Shown here one piece after another: positions 43,925 through 53,337 of a DNA stretch of 64,000 nucleotides. The DNA lies in the NCBI RefSeq assembly GCF_002930105.1, contig NZ_PJRN01000003.1, positions 62,001 through 126,000 on the forward strand, given 5' to 3'. The notes below the pieces were generated by a model. It searched no databases, was not told where the DNA came from, and saw only the letters and a program-made list of their open reading frames with translations. How positions within the stretch are numbered: position 1 is the first letter of the stretch; the number at the start of each line of letters is the position of its first letter. Source of the stretch: Billgrantia saliphila (lineage in GTDB: Bacteria; Pseudomonadota; Gammaproteobacteria; Pseudomonadales; Halomonadaceae). The position numbers and the translations under genes were made by a program.

Positions 43925-44980
43925 ATGAGCCAAACTCGCGCCTATGCGGCCTACGCCCCCGACCAGCTCCTGGCCCCCTTCCAGTTCGAGCGTCGCCAGC
44001 CGCGACCGGACGATGTTGCCATCGAAATCCTTTATTGCGGCGTCTGCCACAGCGACCTTCACTTCGCTCGCGACGACTGGGGCATGAGCCGCTATCCCGT
44101 CGTCCCCGGGCACGAGATCGTCGGACGCGTCATCGCCGTGGGCGACCAGGTTACGCGTTTCCAGGCGGGCGACCTGGTCGGCGTGGGCTGCATGGTCGAC
44201 TCCTGCCGCCATTGCCAGCCCTGCCGCGACGGTGTCGAGCAGTTCTGCCTCGAAGGCTTCACCATGACCTACGGCAGCGACGATCACCAGGACGGCACGC
44301 TGACCCAGGGCGGTTACTCGGACAACATCGTGGTCAGCGAGCGCTTCGTGCTGCGCATGCCTGAAGGCATCGATCTCGCTTCCGCCGCGCCGATCTTGTG
44401 CGCCGGCATCACCACCTACTCGCCGCTCAAGCACTACGGCGTGAAGGCCGGCCACAAGGTTGGGGTGATCGGCATGGGCGGGCTTGGCCACATGGGGGTC
44501 AAGCTGGCCAAGGCGCTGGGCGCCGAAGTGACCGTCTTCACCCGTTCCGAAAGCAAGGTCGATGAAGCCAGGGGGCATGGTGCCGACCACGTGGTCGTTT
44601 CCACCGACCTCGCCCAGATGGATGCCGTGGCCGAGACCTTCGACTTCATGCTCGACACCGTGCCGGTGCAGCACGACCTCAACCCCTACCTGGCGGCCCT
44701 GAAGTACGACGGCACCCACATCCTGGTCGGCCTGCTCGATCCCATCGAGCCCGCCATCAATGCTTTCAACCTGGTGTTCAAGCGCCGCGTGCTCGCGGGC
44801 TCACTGATCGGCGGCATCCAGGAGACCCAGGAGCTGCTGGACTTCTGCGCCGAGCACAACATTCGCTGCGACATCGAGATGCTCGATATTCACGACATCA
44901 ACGAAGCCTACGCGCGCATGGAGAAAGGCGACGTGCGCTACCGCTTCGTGATCGACATGGCGTCGTTGAAAAAGGCCTGA
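43925..44980 (+). CDS. Zinc-dependent alcohol dehydrogenase (CAD/YahK-type aldehyde reductase)
   Basis: 351 residues from ATG 43925 (AAGAGGAGTGTGAC upstream); the longer frame to 43847 lacks a ribosome site. Catalytic zinc ligands are in CGVCHSDLHFARDDWG and PGHEIVGRV; structural zinc Cys are in DSCRHCQPCRDGVEQFC. Nucleotide binding GMGGLGHMGVKLAKALGAE followed by FTRSESK suggests NADP(H). Relatives reduce a broad range of aldehydes. Probably controlled by the divergent AraC-type protein. Confidence 0.93.
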   Translation: MSQTRAYAAYAPDQLLAPFQFERRQPRPDDVAIEILYCGVCHSDLHFARDDWGMSRYPVVPGHEIVGRVIAVGDQVTRFQAGDLVGVGCMVDSCRHCQPCRDGVEQFCLEGFTMTYGSDDHQDGTLTQGGYSDNIVVSERFVLRMPEGIDLASAAPILCAGITTYSPLKHYGVKAGHKVGVIGMGGLGHMGVKLAKALGAEVTVFTRSESKVDEARGHGADHVVVSTDLAQMDAVAETFDFMLDTVPVQHDLNPYLAALKYDGTHILVGLLDPIEPAINAFNLVFKRRVLAGSLIGGIQETQELLDFCAEHNIRCDIEMLDIHDINEAYARMEKGDVRYRFVIDMASLKKA

Positions 44981-45000
44981 ACGTGTCACGCAAACGAAAG

Positions 45001-45023
45001 GACCCCGACCGATGGCCGGGGTC
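45001..45023 (+). terminator. Hairpin after the alcohol dehydrogenase gene
   Basis: GACCCCG and CGGGGTC enclose a nine-base loop, 20 bases past the stop. No T-tract follows on the plus strand, so it may be a weak or factor-assisted terminator. Between it and 45152 nothing else is recognisable. Confidence 0.5.
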
Positions 45024-45152
45024 AGGTGCGATGAGACGCGATATTTTGGCGAACCCGCAGGGAACGCGAAACCACAGCATCTCCCGCATCAGTATGGCCG
45101 TCTCGGCATGACCCAGCACTGAAGAGTACCGCTGCATCGAGTCGAGCCCGCC

Positions 45153-45302
45153 AAAGAAAAAGCCCGGCCACTAAGGCCGGGCTTTCTATCGACGCTTCCC
45201 TATCCAACCAACCTTGGGCATCCTGCCCAAGCGTCCTTGGGTATGAGCGTTCCGTCGCTCGACCTTCCGTGTTGGGCGATCCATTGCCCGATGCCTACAG
45301 CG
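45153..45302 (-). ncRNA. CsrB/RsmX-Y-Z-type CsrA-sequestering RNA, copy 4 (divergent)
   Basis: About 150 nt on the minus strand with seven GGA motifs. The primary sequence differs from copies 1-3 but the plan is the same: GGGC-AATGGATC-GCCC, GAGCG-ACGGAA-CGCTC and CTTGGGC-AGGAT-GCCCAAG hairpins, then GGGAAGCG, then terminator AAAGCCCGGCC-TTAG-TGGCCGGGCTTT with more T. Covariation of stems with conserved GGA loops supports a real RNA. Two GacA-type boxes lie upstream at 45348-45387. Confidence 0.85.
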
Positions 45303-45347
45303 TGGCACAGATGAACGGATCCAGTGTTAACCGAGGATAAACTTCCA

Positions 45348-45387
45348 TGTAAGAAATTGCTGTGACTTATGTAGGATAAAACTTACA
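45348..45387 (-). promoter_or_regulatory. Tandem GacA-type boxes, sponge RNA copy 4
   Basis: Two sites: 45370-45387 reads TGTAAG-N6-CCTACA on the minus strand, nearly the full GacA consensus. 45348-45365 reads TCACAG-N6-CTTACA and holds the position occupied by the single box in the other copies, six bases from the TTTATCC block. A double box may give stronger or graded activation. Confidence 0.75.
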
Positions 45388-45408
45388 TGGCCGAAGCTAC
45401 TGGCCATG

Positions 45409-46275
45409 CTAGCGGTCGAAGACGACCGTGCGGCTGGCATGCAGGAAGACCCGCCGCTCCACGTGCAGGGCGACTGCCTTGGCCAGGGTCAGGCATTCGA
45501 TGTCACGCCCCTTGGCCACGAGGTCTTCCGGGTAGTCGGCATGGCTCACCGACGCCACGCCCTGGGTGATGATGGGCCCCTCGTCCAGGTCGTCGTTGAT
45601 GTAGTGGGCGGTGGCGCCGACCAGCTTGACACCCTTCTCGTACGCCTGGTGATAGGGGCGCGCGCCCTTGAAGCCGGGCAGCAGCGAATGGTGGATATTG
45701 ATCGCGCGACCGGCGAGCCGGGTGCACATCCGGCTCGACAGCACCTGCATGTAGCGGGCCAGGATCACCAGCTCGGCGCCGCTCGCCTCTATCACCTCCT
45801 CGACACTGGCCTCCTGTTCGAATTTGGTCTCGGGCGTGATCGGAAAGTGGTGATAGGGAATGCCGTGCCACTCCGCCAATGACGCCAGGTCGGGATGGTT
45901 GGAGACGATGGCACGAATCTCGATCGGCAGCTGGCCGGTGCGGTAGCGATACAACAGGTCGTTGAGGCAATGGTCGGCCTTGGACACCATGATCACCACC
46001 GGCATACGCCGCCCCGGGGGTGTCAGCTCGAAGTTCATGTCGAATTCGACGGCACGTTCGGCGAAACCGGTAAGAAAGGCCTCGGCCTCGAAGTCCTCCG
46101 CCTCGGGCCGGAACTCGGTGCGAATGAAGAAACGGCCGCTCAGCTCATCGTCGAAGGAGTGCTGTTCGGTGATGTAGCAGCGGCTTTCCTTGAGGAAGCG
46201 CGTGACCACGTCGACAGTGCCGAGTCGGCTCGGGCATTGGGCCGCCAGGATCCAACGATTGGGGCTGTCTTGCAT
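45409..46275 (-). CDS. purU: Formyltetrahydrofolate deformylase
   Basis: 288 residues from ATG 46275 (GGGAGAGACATC upstream). N-terminal ACT-type domain (WILAAQCPSRLGTVDVVTRF), then a formyltransferase-like catalytic domain with VVIMVSKADHCLNDLL, INIHHSLLPGFKGARPYHQA and THYI-like ATAHYINDDLDEGPI. PurU hydrolyses 10-formyl-THF to formate and THF. As last gene of glyA-soxBDAG-purU it returns folate to the cycle when methyl groups are oxidised, as in other betaine/sarcosine users. The gene ends just before the sponge RNA 4 activator boxes. Confidence 0.95.
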   Translation of the reverse strand: MQDSPNRWILAAQCPSRLGTVDVVTRFLKESRCYITEQHSFDDELSGRFFIRTEFRPEAEDFEAEAFLTGFAERAVEFDMNFELTPPGRRMPVVIMVSKADHCLNDLLYRYRTGQLPIEIRAIVSNHPDLASLAEWHGIPYHHFPITPETKFEQEASVEEVIEASGAELVILARYMQVLSSRMCTRLAGRAINIHHSLLPGFKGARPYHQAYEKGVKLVGATAHYINDDLDEGPIITQGVASVSHADYPEDLVAKGRDIECLTLAKAVALHVERRVFLHASRTVVFDR

Positions 46276-46321
46276 GTGATGTCTCTCCCGGATGGGGCCG
46301 GCGCCAGCCGGCCCCGACCTG

Positions 46322-46972
46322 TCAGGCCTCGACGCCGATGGCGTACTCCTCGCCGGCATCCAGCAGCCAGCGATAGAGGTAGTCGGCGAAGCTGCGTCGC
46401 AGTACCAGCTCCCAACGCGTCTCACCGACGCGACGCAGGATCAGGCTACTCTTGGCGAACACCGTGGTCACGCCCTTGCCTACCGGGAAGGCCATGGGGT
46501 GGACGTCGTAAGGCGTCGATTTCATCAGCAGCTCGCAGACCTTGTCGCCCTCGAGTTCGAGCAACGTCTGGCCGCCGCTGACATTGACAATGGCGTAGTG
46601 GGCGTCGCCCAGGGCCTCGCGCAGCGTGCCTTCCAGTTCGCACTCCTCGCCGCCGGGCACGATCACGAGCCATTCGTCCGGCGAGAGCCATTGGATCGAG
46701 CGTTCGCCGCTCTCATCCAGGCTCAGGCTATTGGGGCGAGCCGGCAGCGGGAGGCCGAGCACCTGGCGCACGACATCGTCGAGCACGATGGCGCCGCCGC
46801 GCAGGATCAGGTGGCCGAGCATGGCCCGCTCGCGCATCACCACGCGGCTGTTGGCGCCGACGTTCGGTCGGCCGCTGTCATGATAGGACCAGGCCAGCGG
46901 GGACTCGGCCGGGACATCGCTCTTGGGTCGCACGTCGTACACGTTGGCCCAGGTCGCAGTGTGTTCAGACAT
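46322..46972 (-). CDS. soxG: Sarcosine oxidase gamma subunit
   Basis: 216 residues. The sequence is of the GcvT/SoxG-like fold: RERAMLGHLILRGG, WLSPDEWLVIVPGGEE, YAIVNVSGGQTLLELEGDKV and a C-terminal SFADYLYRWLLDAGEEY. The gamma subunit is a structural part of the heterotetrameric enzyme. It overlaps the soxA stop by 8 bases and precedes purU by 46 bases. Confidence 0.93.
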   Translation of the reverse strand: MSEHTATWANVYDVRPKSDVPAESPLAWSYHDSGRPNVGANSRVVMRERAMLGHLILRGGAIVLDDVVRQVLGLPLPARPNSLSLDESGERSIQWLSPDEWLVIVPGGEECELEGTLREALGDAHYAIVNVSGGQTLLELEGDKVCELLMKSTPYDVHPMAFPVGKGVTTVFAKSSLILRRVGETRWELVLRRSFADYLYRWLLDAGEEYAIGVEA

Positions 46973-49900
46973 GCTGGCGCTCTCCCTTACGGTCGTAGAA
47001 GATCGTGCCGACGATTTCCGCGGCGTGGGTCTGGCCGTTGGCCATGGGCAGGTAGACAGTCTCGCCCATACGGTGGTGGCCGCCCTTGACCACCGCCAGG
47101 GCGAAGCCGCTGCCCAGCGTCGGGCTGTAGTAGCTAGAGGTCACATGCCCCACCATGGGCATGGGAATGGCGTGGTCGGGATCGAAGACGATCTGGGCGC
47201 CCTCCTCCAGCACCACCGTGGGGTCCTTCGGCCTGAGGCCCACCAACTGCTTGCGGTCTGTGCGACGGGTATCGGAACGCGACAGCGCCCGCTTGCCGAC
47301 CCACGAGAACGGCTTGTCGTAACCGACGGCCCACTGCATGCCCAAATCCTCTGGCGTGACCGAGCCGTCGCTGTCCTGGCCGGCGATGATGAAACCCTTC
47401 TCCGCACGCAGCACGTGCATGGTTTCGGTGCCGTAGGGCGTCAAGCCGTACTTGTCGCCGTGCTCGAACAGGATCTTCCAGACGTGCATGGCGTAGTTGG
47501 CCTGGACGTTGATCTCGTAGGCAAGCTCGCCGGTGAAGGAGATGCGGAACACCCGGGCCGGCACACCGGCGACCTTGCCCTCGCGCCAGTCCATGAACTT
47601 GAACGTGTCGCGTGAGAGATCGATGTCGGTGATCTCGGCCAGCAGGTTGCGCGCCTCGGGACCGGTCACGGTCATGGTCGCCCAGTGGTCGGTCACCGAG
47701 GTGAAATAAACCTGCAGCTCCGGCCACTCGGTCTGGTGCCACAGTTCAAGCCATTCCATGACCCCAGCAGCACCGCCGGTGGTGGTGGTCATCAGGAAGT
47801 GATTCTCGCCCAGGCAGCTGGTGGTGCCGTCGTCCATCAGCATGCCGTCGTCCTTGCACATCAGGCCGTAGCGCGCACGCCCCACCTCGAGCTTCAGCCA
47901 CTTGTTGGTGTAGATGCGGTTGAGGAACTCGCGGGCGTCCGGGCCCTGAATGTCGATCTTGCCCAACGTGGAGGCGTCGAGGATGCCGACCTTCTCGCGC
48001 ACTGCCAGGCACTCGCGGGCCACCGCCTCGTGCATCGTCTCCTGCTTGCCATTCACGGTCTGCGGAAAGTACCAGGGGCGCTTCCACTGGCCGACGTCCT
48101 CGAACTCGGCGCCGTGCTCCACGTGCCACTGGTGCAGCGCGGTGTAACGCTCCGGGTCGAACAGTTCGCGGCAGTGGCGGCCTACGATGGCGCCGAAAGT
48201 CACCGGCGTGTAGTTGGGGCGGAACACGGTGGTGCCCACCTCGGGTATCGACTTGCCCAGGCAGCGCGCAGCAATGGCCATGCCATTGATGTTGCCGAGC
48301 TTGCCCTGGTCGGTACCGAAGCCCATGGCGGTGTAGCGCTTGACGTGCTCGATAGACTCGAAGCCTTCGCGGGTGGCGATCTCGATAGCCGCCGCGGTGA
48401 CGTCGTTCTGCAGGTCGACGAACTGCTTGGGCGCTCGCAGCGTGGGCTTCTCATGGGGTACCTGGTAGAGCGCGCAAGCCGCCCCCTCATGCCTGGCATC
48501 GATCTGGGGCAGCTCGATGGCCCTGGCCGACAGGCCGAGCGTCTCGAGGGCCCGCGCCGCCATGGCGACGCCGTCGGCCAAGCCTTCCGCCAGGTCGTGG
48601 ATGCCACGGGCGCTGCCGGCAGCATGCACGCCCTTCACCAGGCCGGGCACGAAGCCGAGAATCGCCTCGTTCCAGGTCGGCCGCGCGCCGGTGTGGGAGG
48701 CCAGATGGATCACCGGGCTGTAGCCGCCGGAGCTGGCGATGGTATCGCAATCCAGCGTCTCGGCCTGGCCGGTAACCTTGAATGCCTCGGCGTCGATGGT
48801 CGCGACGCGCGCGCCGGTCACCCGCGTGCCGCCCTTGGCCTCGAGCACCGCCGCACCGTCGATGATGCGAATGCCGCGCTCGCGGGCCTGCGCCACCAGA
48901 TCGCCCGTCGGCGCGGAGCGGGCATCGACGATGGCCACCACCTCGCGGCCGGCGTCCTGCCAATCGAGGGCGGCACGGTAGGCGTGGTCGTTGGTGGTGG
49001 AGAGCACCAATCGGCGGCCCGGCACCACGCCGTAGCGACGGATATAGGTGGACACGGCACCGGCCAGCAGATTGCCCGGCACGTCGTTGCCGGCATACAC
49101 CAGCGGGCGCTCGTGGGCGCCGGTCGCCAGCAGCACCTGGCCGGCGCGCACGCGGTGCATCCGCGACCGGGCGGTACGATGGCCGCCCTTCAATGAGGCG
49201 GTCTCGCCGAGATGCTCGGTGCGCCGCTCGTGCAGCGTGACGAAATGATGGTCGTGGTAGCCGTTGGCAGTGGTGCGCGGCAGCAGAGTGACGTTGTCGA
49301 GCCCGGCAAGTTCCTCCAGCACCTGCGCCACCCACTGGGCGGCCGGCTGGTGATCGAGCAGCTCGCGGCTGTCGAGCAGCGAACCGCCCAACTCCTCCTG
49401 CTCGTCGCAAAGTATCACCCGGGCACCGCTGCGCGCCGCCGTCAGCGCCGCCGCCAGCCCGGTCGGGCCGGCGCCGATCACCAGCACGTCGCAATTCTGG
49501 TGCAGGTGATCGTAGATATCGGGATCCGGCTCCATGGGGCTGCGCCCGAGGCCCGCGCCCTTGCGGATGTACTTTTCATAAGTCATCCACATGGAAGCCG
49601 GGGCCATGAAGGTCTTGTAGTAGAAGCCCGGCGGCATCAGCGAGCCGCTCAGCTTGCCGATCATGCCCATCATGTCGCGCTGGACGCTGGGCCAGCCGTT
49701 GGTGCTGCGCGCTACGAGTCCCTCGAACAGCGCTTGCTGGGTGGCGCGCACGTTGGGCACCTGGGCCGCTTCGGTACTGCCCAGTTGGACCAGCGCATTG
49801 GGCTCCTCAGCGCTGGCGGCGACGATGCCGCGCGGGCGCGAGTACTTGAAGCTGCGGTTGACGACGTCGACCCCATTGGCCAGCAGCGCCGAGGCCAGGG

Positions 49901-50015
49901 TGTCGCCGGCGTGGCCCTGGTAACGCTTGCCGTTGAAGGTGAAGCTCAGCTTGCGAGAGCGGTCGATGCGCCCACCCTCCTTGAGCCGGTTCGGCTGTTT
50001 TAAGGACTTGTTCAT
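46965..50015 (-). CDS. soxA: Sarcosine oxidase alpha subunit
   Basis: 1016 residues. Order: N-terminal 2Fe-2S-ferredoxin-like domain without iron Cys (SFTFNGKRYQGHAGDTLASA, SFKYSRPRGI), a pyridine nucleotide-disulfide oxidoreductase domain (CDVLVIGAGPTGLAAALTAA), and a C-terminal GcvT/folate-binding aminomethyltransferase domain (DASTLGKIDIQGPDAREFLN). The alpha subunit binds NAD+ and THF and makes 5,10-methylene-THF from the methyl group of sarcosine. Overlaps soxD by 4 bases and soxG by 8, so coordinate translation is expected. Confidence 0.96.
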   Translation of the reverse strand: MNKSLKQPNRLKEGGRIDRSRKLSFTFNGKRYQGHAGDTLASALLANGVDVVNRSFKYSRPRGIVAASAEEPNALVQLGSTEAAQVPNVRATQQALFEGLVARSTNGWPSVQRDMMGMIGKLSGSLMPPGFYYKTFMAPASMWMTYEKYIRKGAGLGRSPMEPDPDIYDHLHQNCDVLVIGAGPTGLAAALTAARSGARVILCDEQEELGGSLLDSRELLDHQPAAQWVAQVLEELAGLDNVTLLPRTTANGYHDHHFVTLHERRTEHLGETASLKGGHRTARSRMHRVRAGQVLLATGAHERPLVYAGNDVPGNLLAGAVSTYIRRYGVVPGRRLVLSTTNDHAYRAALDWQDAGREVVAIVDARSAPTGDLVAQARERGIRIIDGAAVLEAKGGTRVTGARVATIDAEAFKVTGQAETLDCDTIASSGGYSPVIHLASHTGARPTWNEAILGFVPGLVKGVHAAGSARGIHDLAEGLADGVAMAARALETLGLSARAIELPQIDARHEGAACALYQVPHEKPTLRAPKQFVDLQNDVTAAAIEIATREGFESIEHVKRYTAMGFGTDQGKLGNINGMAIAARCLGKSIPEVGTTVFRPNYTPVTFGAIVGRHCRELFDPERYTALHQWHVEHGAEFEDVGQWKRPWYFPQTVNGKQETMHEAVARECLAVREKVGILDASTLGKIDIQGPDAREFLNRIYTNKWLKLEVGRARYGLMCKDDGMLMDDGTTSCLGENHFLMTTTTGGAAGVMEWLELWHQTEWPELQVYFTSVTDHWATMTVTGPEARNLLAEITDIDLSRDTFKFMDWREGKVAGVPARVFRISFTGELAYEINVQANYAMHVWKILFEHGDKYGLTPYGTETMHVLRAEKGFIIAGQDSDGSVTPEDLGMQWAVGYDKPFSWVGKRALSRSDTRRTDRKQLVGLRPKDPTVVLEEGAQIVFDPDHAIPMPMVGHVTSSYYSPTLGSGFALAVVKGGHHRMGETVYLPMANGQTHAAEIVGTIFYDRKGERQHV

Positions 50016-50404
50016 GCCTTGACTCCTTTGACCGATGCCACTGAGGCGTTGCTGGCGCCCACGGTCTGCTGGCCGCTGCCGGCGACCTGCACGCTGCCCT
50101 GCGCTTCGCGGTTCGCCAGACTCTCGGCGGTGATCGTCGGCTGTTCACCCATCTTGTAGGTTTCGAGAATCTCGTAGGTCACGGTGTGGCGCGTGATGTT
50201 GAAGAACTTGCGGCAGCCGACCGCATGAACCCACAGCTCGTGGTGGATGCCGCGCGGGTTGTCGCGAAAGAACAGGTAGTCGCCCCACTCCTCGTCGCTG
50301 CAAGCCTCGGGGTCCGCCGGTCGCGCGATGTGCGCCTGGCCCTTGGGGTGAAACTCCTCTTCCTCGCGGAGCTCCTCACAGTAGGGGCAGTAGATATGGA
50401 ACAT
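50012..50404 (-). CDS. soxD: Sarcosine oxidase delta subunit, with long C-terminal tail
   Basis: 130 residues. The zinc site of SoxD is visible as Cys6 and Cys9 (MFHIYCPYCEELREEEEFHP), His60 and Cys64 (ELWVHAVGCRKFFNITR). The first 95 residues fit the family; residues 96-130 form a low-complexity Ser/Val/Gly/Ala/Gln tail (SVQVAGSGQQTVGASNASVA) that the core fold does not need. Located between soxB and soxA. Confidence 0.94.
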   Translation of the reverse strand: MFHIYCPYCEELREEEEFHPKGQAHIARPADPEACSDEEWGDYLFFRDNPRGIHHELWVHAVGCRKFFNITRHTVTYEILETYKMGEQPTITAESLANREAQGSVQVAGSGQQTVGASNASVASVKGVKA

Positions 50405-50416
50405 GCTCGAACCTCC

Positions 50417-51667
50417 TTAATGCGCAACGCCCGCGGCGCCATGCTCGTCGACCAGGGCTCCGCTATGGAAACGGTCGATGGAAAAGGGTGCCGCGATCGG
50501 GTGGGCCTGGCCCTTGGCCAGGGTCCAGGCGAACACGTTCCCCGAACCCGGGGTGGCCTTGAAGCCTCCAGTGCCCCAGCCGCAGTTGAAGAACAGCCCC
50601 TTGACTGGCGTCTTCGACAAGATCGGGCAGGCGTCGGGGCAGGTGTCGACGATGCCGCCCCACTGCCGGTTCATGCGCACTCGCGAGAAGATCGGGAACA
50701 TCTCGACGATGGCCTGCAGGGTGTGCTCCACGGTGGGGTAGCTGCCGCGCTGGCCGTAGCCGTTGTAGCCGTCGATACCGGCGCCGATCACCAGGTCGCC
50801 TTTGTCGGTCTGGCTGATGTAGCCGTGCACGTGGTTGGACATCACCACGGTATCGAGAATCGGCTTGAGCGGCTCGGAAACCAGCGCCTGCAGCGGGTGA
50901 GATTCCAGCGGCAAGCGGAAACCGGCCATCTGCGCCAGCACGCCCGAATTGCCCGCTGCCACGCAGCCGACGGTCTTGGCCTCGATGTCGCCGCGGTTGG
51001 TATGCACACCGTAGACGCGCCCGTCACGAATCTTGAAGCCGGTGACCTCGGTGTTCTGCAGCAGGTCCACGCCCAGCGCGTCGGCGGCACGGGCGAAACC
51101 CCAGGCCACGGCGTCGTGGCGCGCCACGCCGGCTCGCGGCTGCCAGGAGGCGCCGAGAATGGGATAGCGGGCGTTCTTCGAGCAGTCCATGATCGGTACG
51201 ATCTCCTGGATCTGCGCGGGTGTGAGCACCTCGCTGTCGATGCCATTGAGCCGGTTGGCATTGACTCGGCGCTGGATGTCGCGCATGTCCTGCAGGGTGT
51301 GCCCCAGGTTCATCACGCCACGCTGGGAGAACATCACGTTGTAGTTGAGGTCCTGCGACAGCCCTTCCCACAGTTTCATGGAGTGCTCGTAGAGCGCCGC
51401 GGCCTCGTCCCACAGGTAGTTGGAGCGCACGATGGTGGTGTTGCGCGCGGTATTGCCGCCACCCAGCCAGCCCTTCTCCAGCACCGCCACGTTCGTGATG
51501 CCGTGCTCCTTGGCCAGGTAGTAGGCGGTGGCCAGGCCGTGGCCACCGCCGCCGACGATAATCACGTCGTATTGCTTCTTGGGGGTGGGATTGCGCCACT
51601 GGCGTTCCCAGTTCTCATGGTGACTGAGGGCGTGCCTGGCCAGCCCGAAACCTGAATAGCGTTGCAT
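50417..51667 (-). CDS. soxB: Sarcosine oxidase beta subunit
   Basis: 416 residues from ATG 51667 (GAGGAGAGAGAAC upstream); the longer frame reaches into the intergenic space and is not used. [20 protein letters not shown] binds [23 protein letters not shown] contains the conserved His/Arg-type flavin-linkage region of the family; [20 protein letters not shown] is the C-terminal motif. The beta subunit carries the flavins that oxidise sarcosine. It follows glyA by 49 bases. Confidence 0.96.
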   Translation of the reverse strand: MQRYSGFGLARHALSHHENWERQWRNPTPKKQYDVIIVGGGGHGLATAYYLAKEHGITNVAVLEKGWLGGGNTARNTTIVRSNYLWDEAAALYEHSMKLWEGLSQDLNYNVMFSQRGVMNLGHTLQDMRDIQRRVNANRLNGIDSEVLTPAQIQEIVPIMDCSKNARYPILGASWQPRAGVARHDAVAWGFARAADALGVDLLQNTEVTGFKIRDGRVYGVHTNRGDIEAKTVGCVAAGNSGVLAQMAGFRLPLESHPLQALVSEPLKPILDTVVMSNHVHGYISQTDKGDLVIGAGIDGYNGYGQRGSYPTVEHTLQAIVEMFPIFSRVRMNRQWGGIVDTCPDACPILSKTPVKGLFFNCGWGTGGFKATPGSGNVFAWTLAKGQAHPIAAPFSIDRFHSGALVDEHGAAGVAH

Positions 51668-51716
51668 GTTCTCTCTCCTCGACCGGCCCCGCTCGACAGG
51701 GCCGGCCCATACGGGT

Positions 51717-53018
51717 TCAGGCGATGGCGTTTTCGTGCGCCGCTGCTGCGGGGGCGGCGCCGTAGACCGGATGCCGCTCGCAGAGCGCGGCGACCTTCTC
51801 GCGCACCTCGGCCTCCACCGCATCGGTGTTGCCTTGCTCGGCCAGCACGTCGAGGATGTCGCAGATCCAGCCGGCAAGCCGACCGCAGTCGTCCACATCG
51901 AAACCACGCGAGGTCACCGCCGGGGTGCCGATGCGCAGACCGGAGGTGACGAAGGGGCTCTGCGGGTCGTTGGGGACGGCATTCTTGTTGACGGTGATAT
52001 GCGAGCGGCCCAGCGCCGCGTCGGCATCCTTGCCGGTGACACCCTGGCGGATCAGCGAGACCAGGAAGAGGTGGTCGTCGGTGCCGCCTGAGACGACGTC
52101 GTAACCACGCTCGACGAAGACGCCGGCCATGGTGCGGGCGTTGTCGATCACCCGCTGCTGGTACTTCACGAAGGACTGGCTCATGGCTTCCTTGAAGGCC
52201 ACCGCCTTGGCCGCGATTACGTGCATCAGCGGGCCGCCCTGCTGACCGGGGAAGACCGCGCCGTTGAGCTTCTTATAGAGCTCCGGGTCGCCATGGGCCG
52301 AGAGAATCAGGCCGCCGCGCGGACCGCGCAGGGTCTTGTGGGTGGTGGTGGTGACCACGTGGGCATGCGGAATCGGGCTCGGGTAGAGCCCGGCGGCCAC
52401 CAGACCCGCCACGTGAGCCATGTCGACCATCAGCCAGGCGCCCACCTCGTCGGCGATATCACGGAAGCGCCGCCAGTCCACCACTCGCGAGTAGGCGGAG
52501 AATCCGGCGATGATCAGCTTCGGCTTGTGGCTGCGCGCCAGGCGCTCGACCTCGGCGTAGTCGATCTCGCCGGTCTCGGCGTTCAGGCCGTACTGCACGG
52601 CATGGTAGTGTTTGCCTGAGAAGTTGGGTGCCGCCCCGTGAGTCAGGTGGCCGCCGTGGGCCAGGCTCATGCCGAGCACGGTGTCGCCCGGCTTGACCAG
52701 CGCCATGAAGGCGGCGGCGTTGGCCTGGGCACCGGAATGCGGCTGGACGTTGGCGTAGTCGGCGCCGAACAGGTCGCAGGCGCGCTCGATGGCGAGCTTT
52801 TCAACCACGTCGACATGCTCGCAGCCGCCGTAGTAGCGCTTGCCCGGGTAGCCCTCAGCGTACTTGTTGGTCAGCTGTGTGCCCTGGGCCTCCATCACCG
52901 CCCGACTGGCGTAGTTCTCCGAGGCGATCAGCTCGACGTGCGCCTCCTGGCGCGCCACTTCCTCGGCGATGGCGGCGGCGATCTGAGAGTCGAACGAGGC
53001 GAGATCTGCTTGGTTCAT
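51717..53018 (-). CDS. glyA: Serine hydroxymethyltransferase
   Basis: 433 residues; ATG 53018 follows CAGGAGCCAGAC. Motifs include [40 protein letters not shown], and the PLP lysine in [19 protein letters not shown]. It is slightly longer than usual because of an Ala-rich tail ([14 protein letters not shown]). Placed first in the sarcosine operon, it would combine glycine with the methylene-THF made by SoxBDAG to give serine. A second, housekeeping glyA elsewhere is likely. Confidence 0.96.
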   Translation of the reverse strand: MNQADLASFDSQIAAAIAEEVARQEAHVELIASENYASRAVMEAQGTQLTNKYAEGYPGKRYYGGCEHVDVVEKLAIERACDLFGADYANVQPHSGAQANAAAFMALVKPGDTVLGMSLAHGGHLTHGAAPNFSGKHYHAVQYGLNAETGEIDYAEVERLARSHKPKLIIAGFSAYSRVVDWRRFRDIADEVGAWLMVDMAHVAGLVAAGLYPSPIPHAHVVTTTTHKTLRGPRGGLILSAHGDPELYKKLNGAVFPGQQGGPLMHVIAAKAVAFKEAMSQSFVKYQQRVIDNARTMAGVFVERGYDVVSGGTDDHLFLVSLIRQGVTGKDADAALGRSHITVNKNAVPNDPQSPFVTSGLRIGTPAVTSRGFDVDDCGRLAGWICDILDVLAEQGNTDAVEAEVREKVAALCERHPVYGAAPAAAAHENAIA

Positions 53019-53337
53019 GTCTGGCTCCTGTTGTTATGCCTGGCGTTATGGCGTTGTCAGGAATGCGGCTGACGGCACGGAGGGTTTCCCCCGAATCTAT
53101 CGGCAACCCGCAGGGGTAAAAAATTTGTAATCCTTATGCCTGGATAATCGTCGCGCGGAGGCGCCGGCTCACGCTGAAATTAATAGCGGAGACCGCAGGC
53201 GAAAGATTGAACGAATGCGACAGCTTTCCTGAACGGCCAGGATGCCGAGGACAACGCGCTTCCGTTGGCGAGCGCCGATCGGCAGTGAAACCCGCATGGC
53301 TGGAATGCGCGCGATACGTGAGGGAGCGACACAGCGC
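53019..53337 (-). promoter_or_regulatory. Upstream region of the glyA-sox-purU operon
   Basis: 319 bases without a supported gene. It includes an AT-rich patch at 53118-53150 (AAAAAATTTG and TAATCC) that probably holds the promoter. I looked for a glycine riboswitch here and do not see its conserved core. Confidence 0.4.

Noticed and set aside
47685..49196. Long plus-strand open frame of about 500 codons
   Set aside because: It lies exactly antisense to soxA, whose motifs are unmistakable. Composition (His, Gln, Val, Gly rich) is typical of antisense frames in high-GC genes.
53019..53337. Glycine riboswitch upstream of glyA-sox
   Set aside because: I looked on the minus strand for the conserved glycine aptamer core and did not find it.
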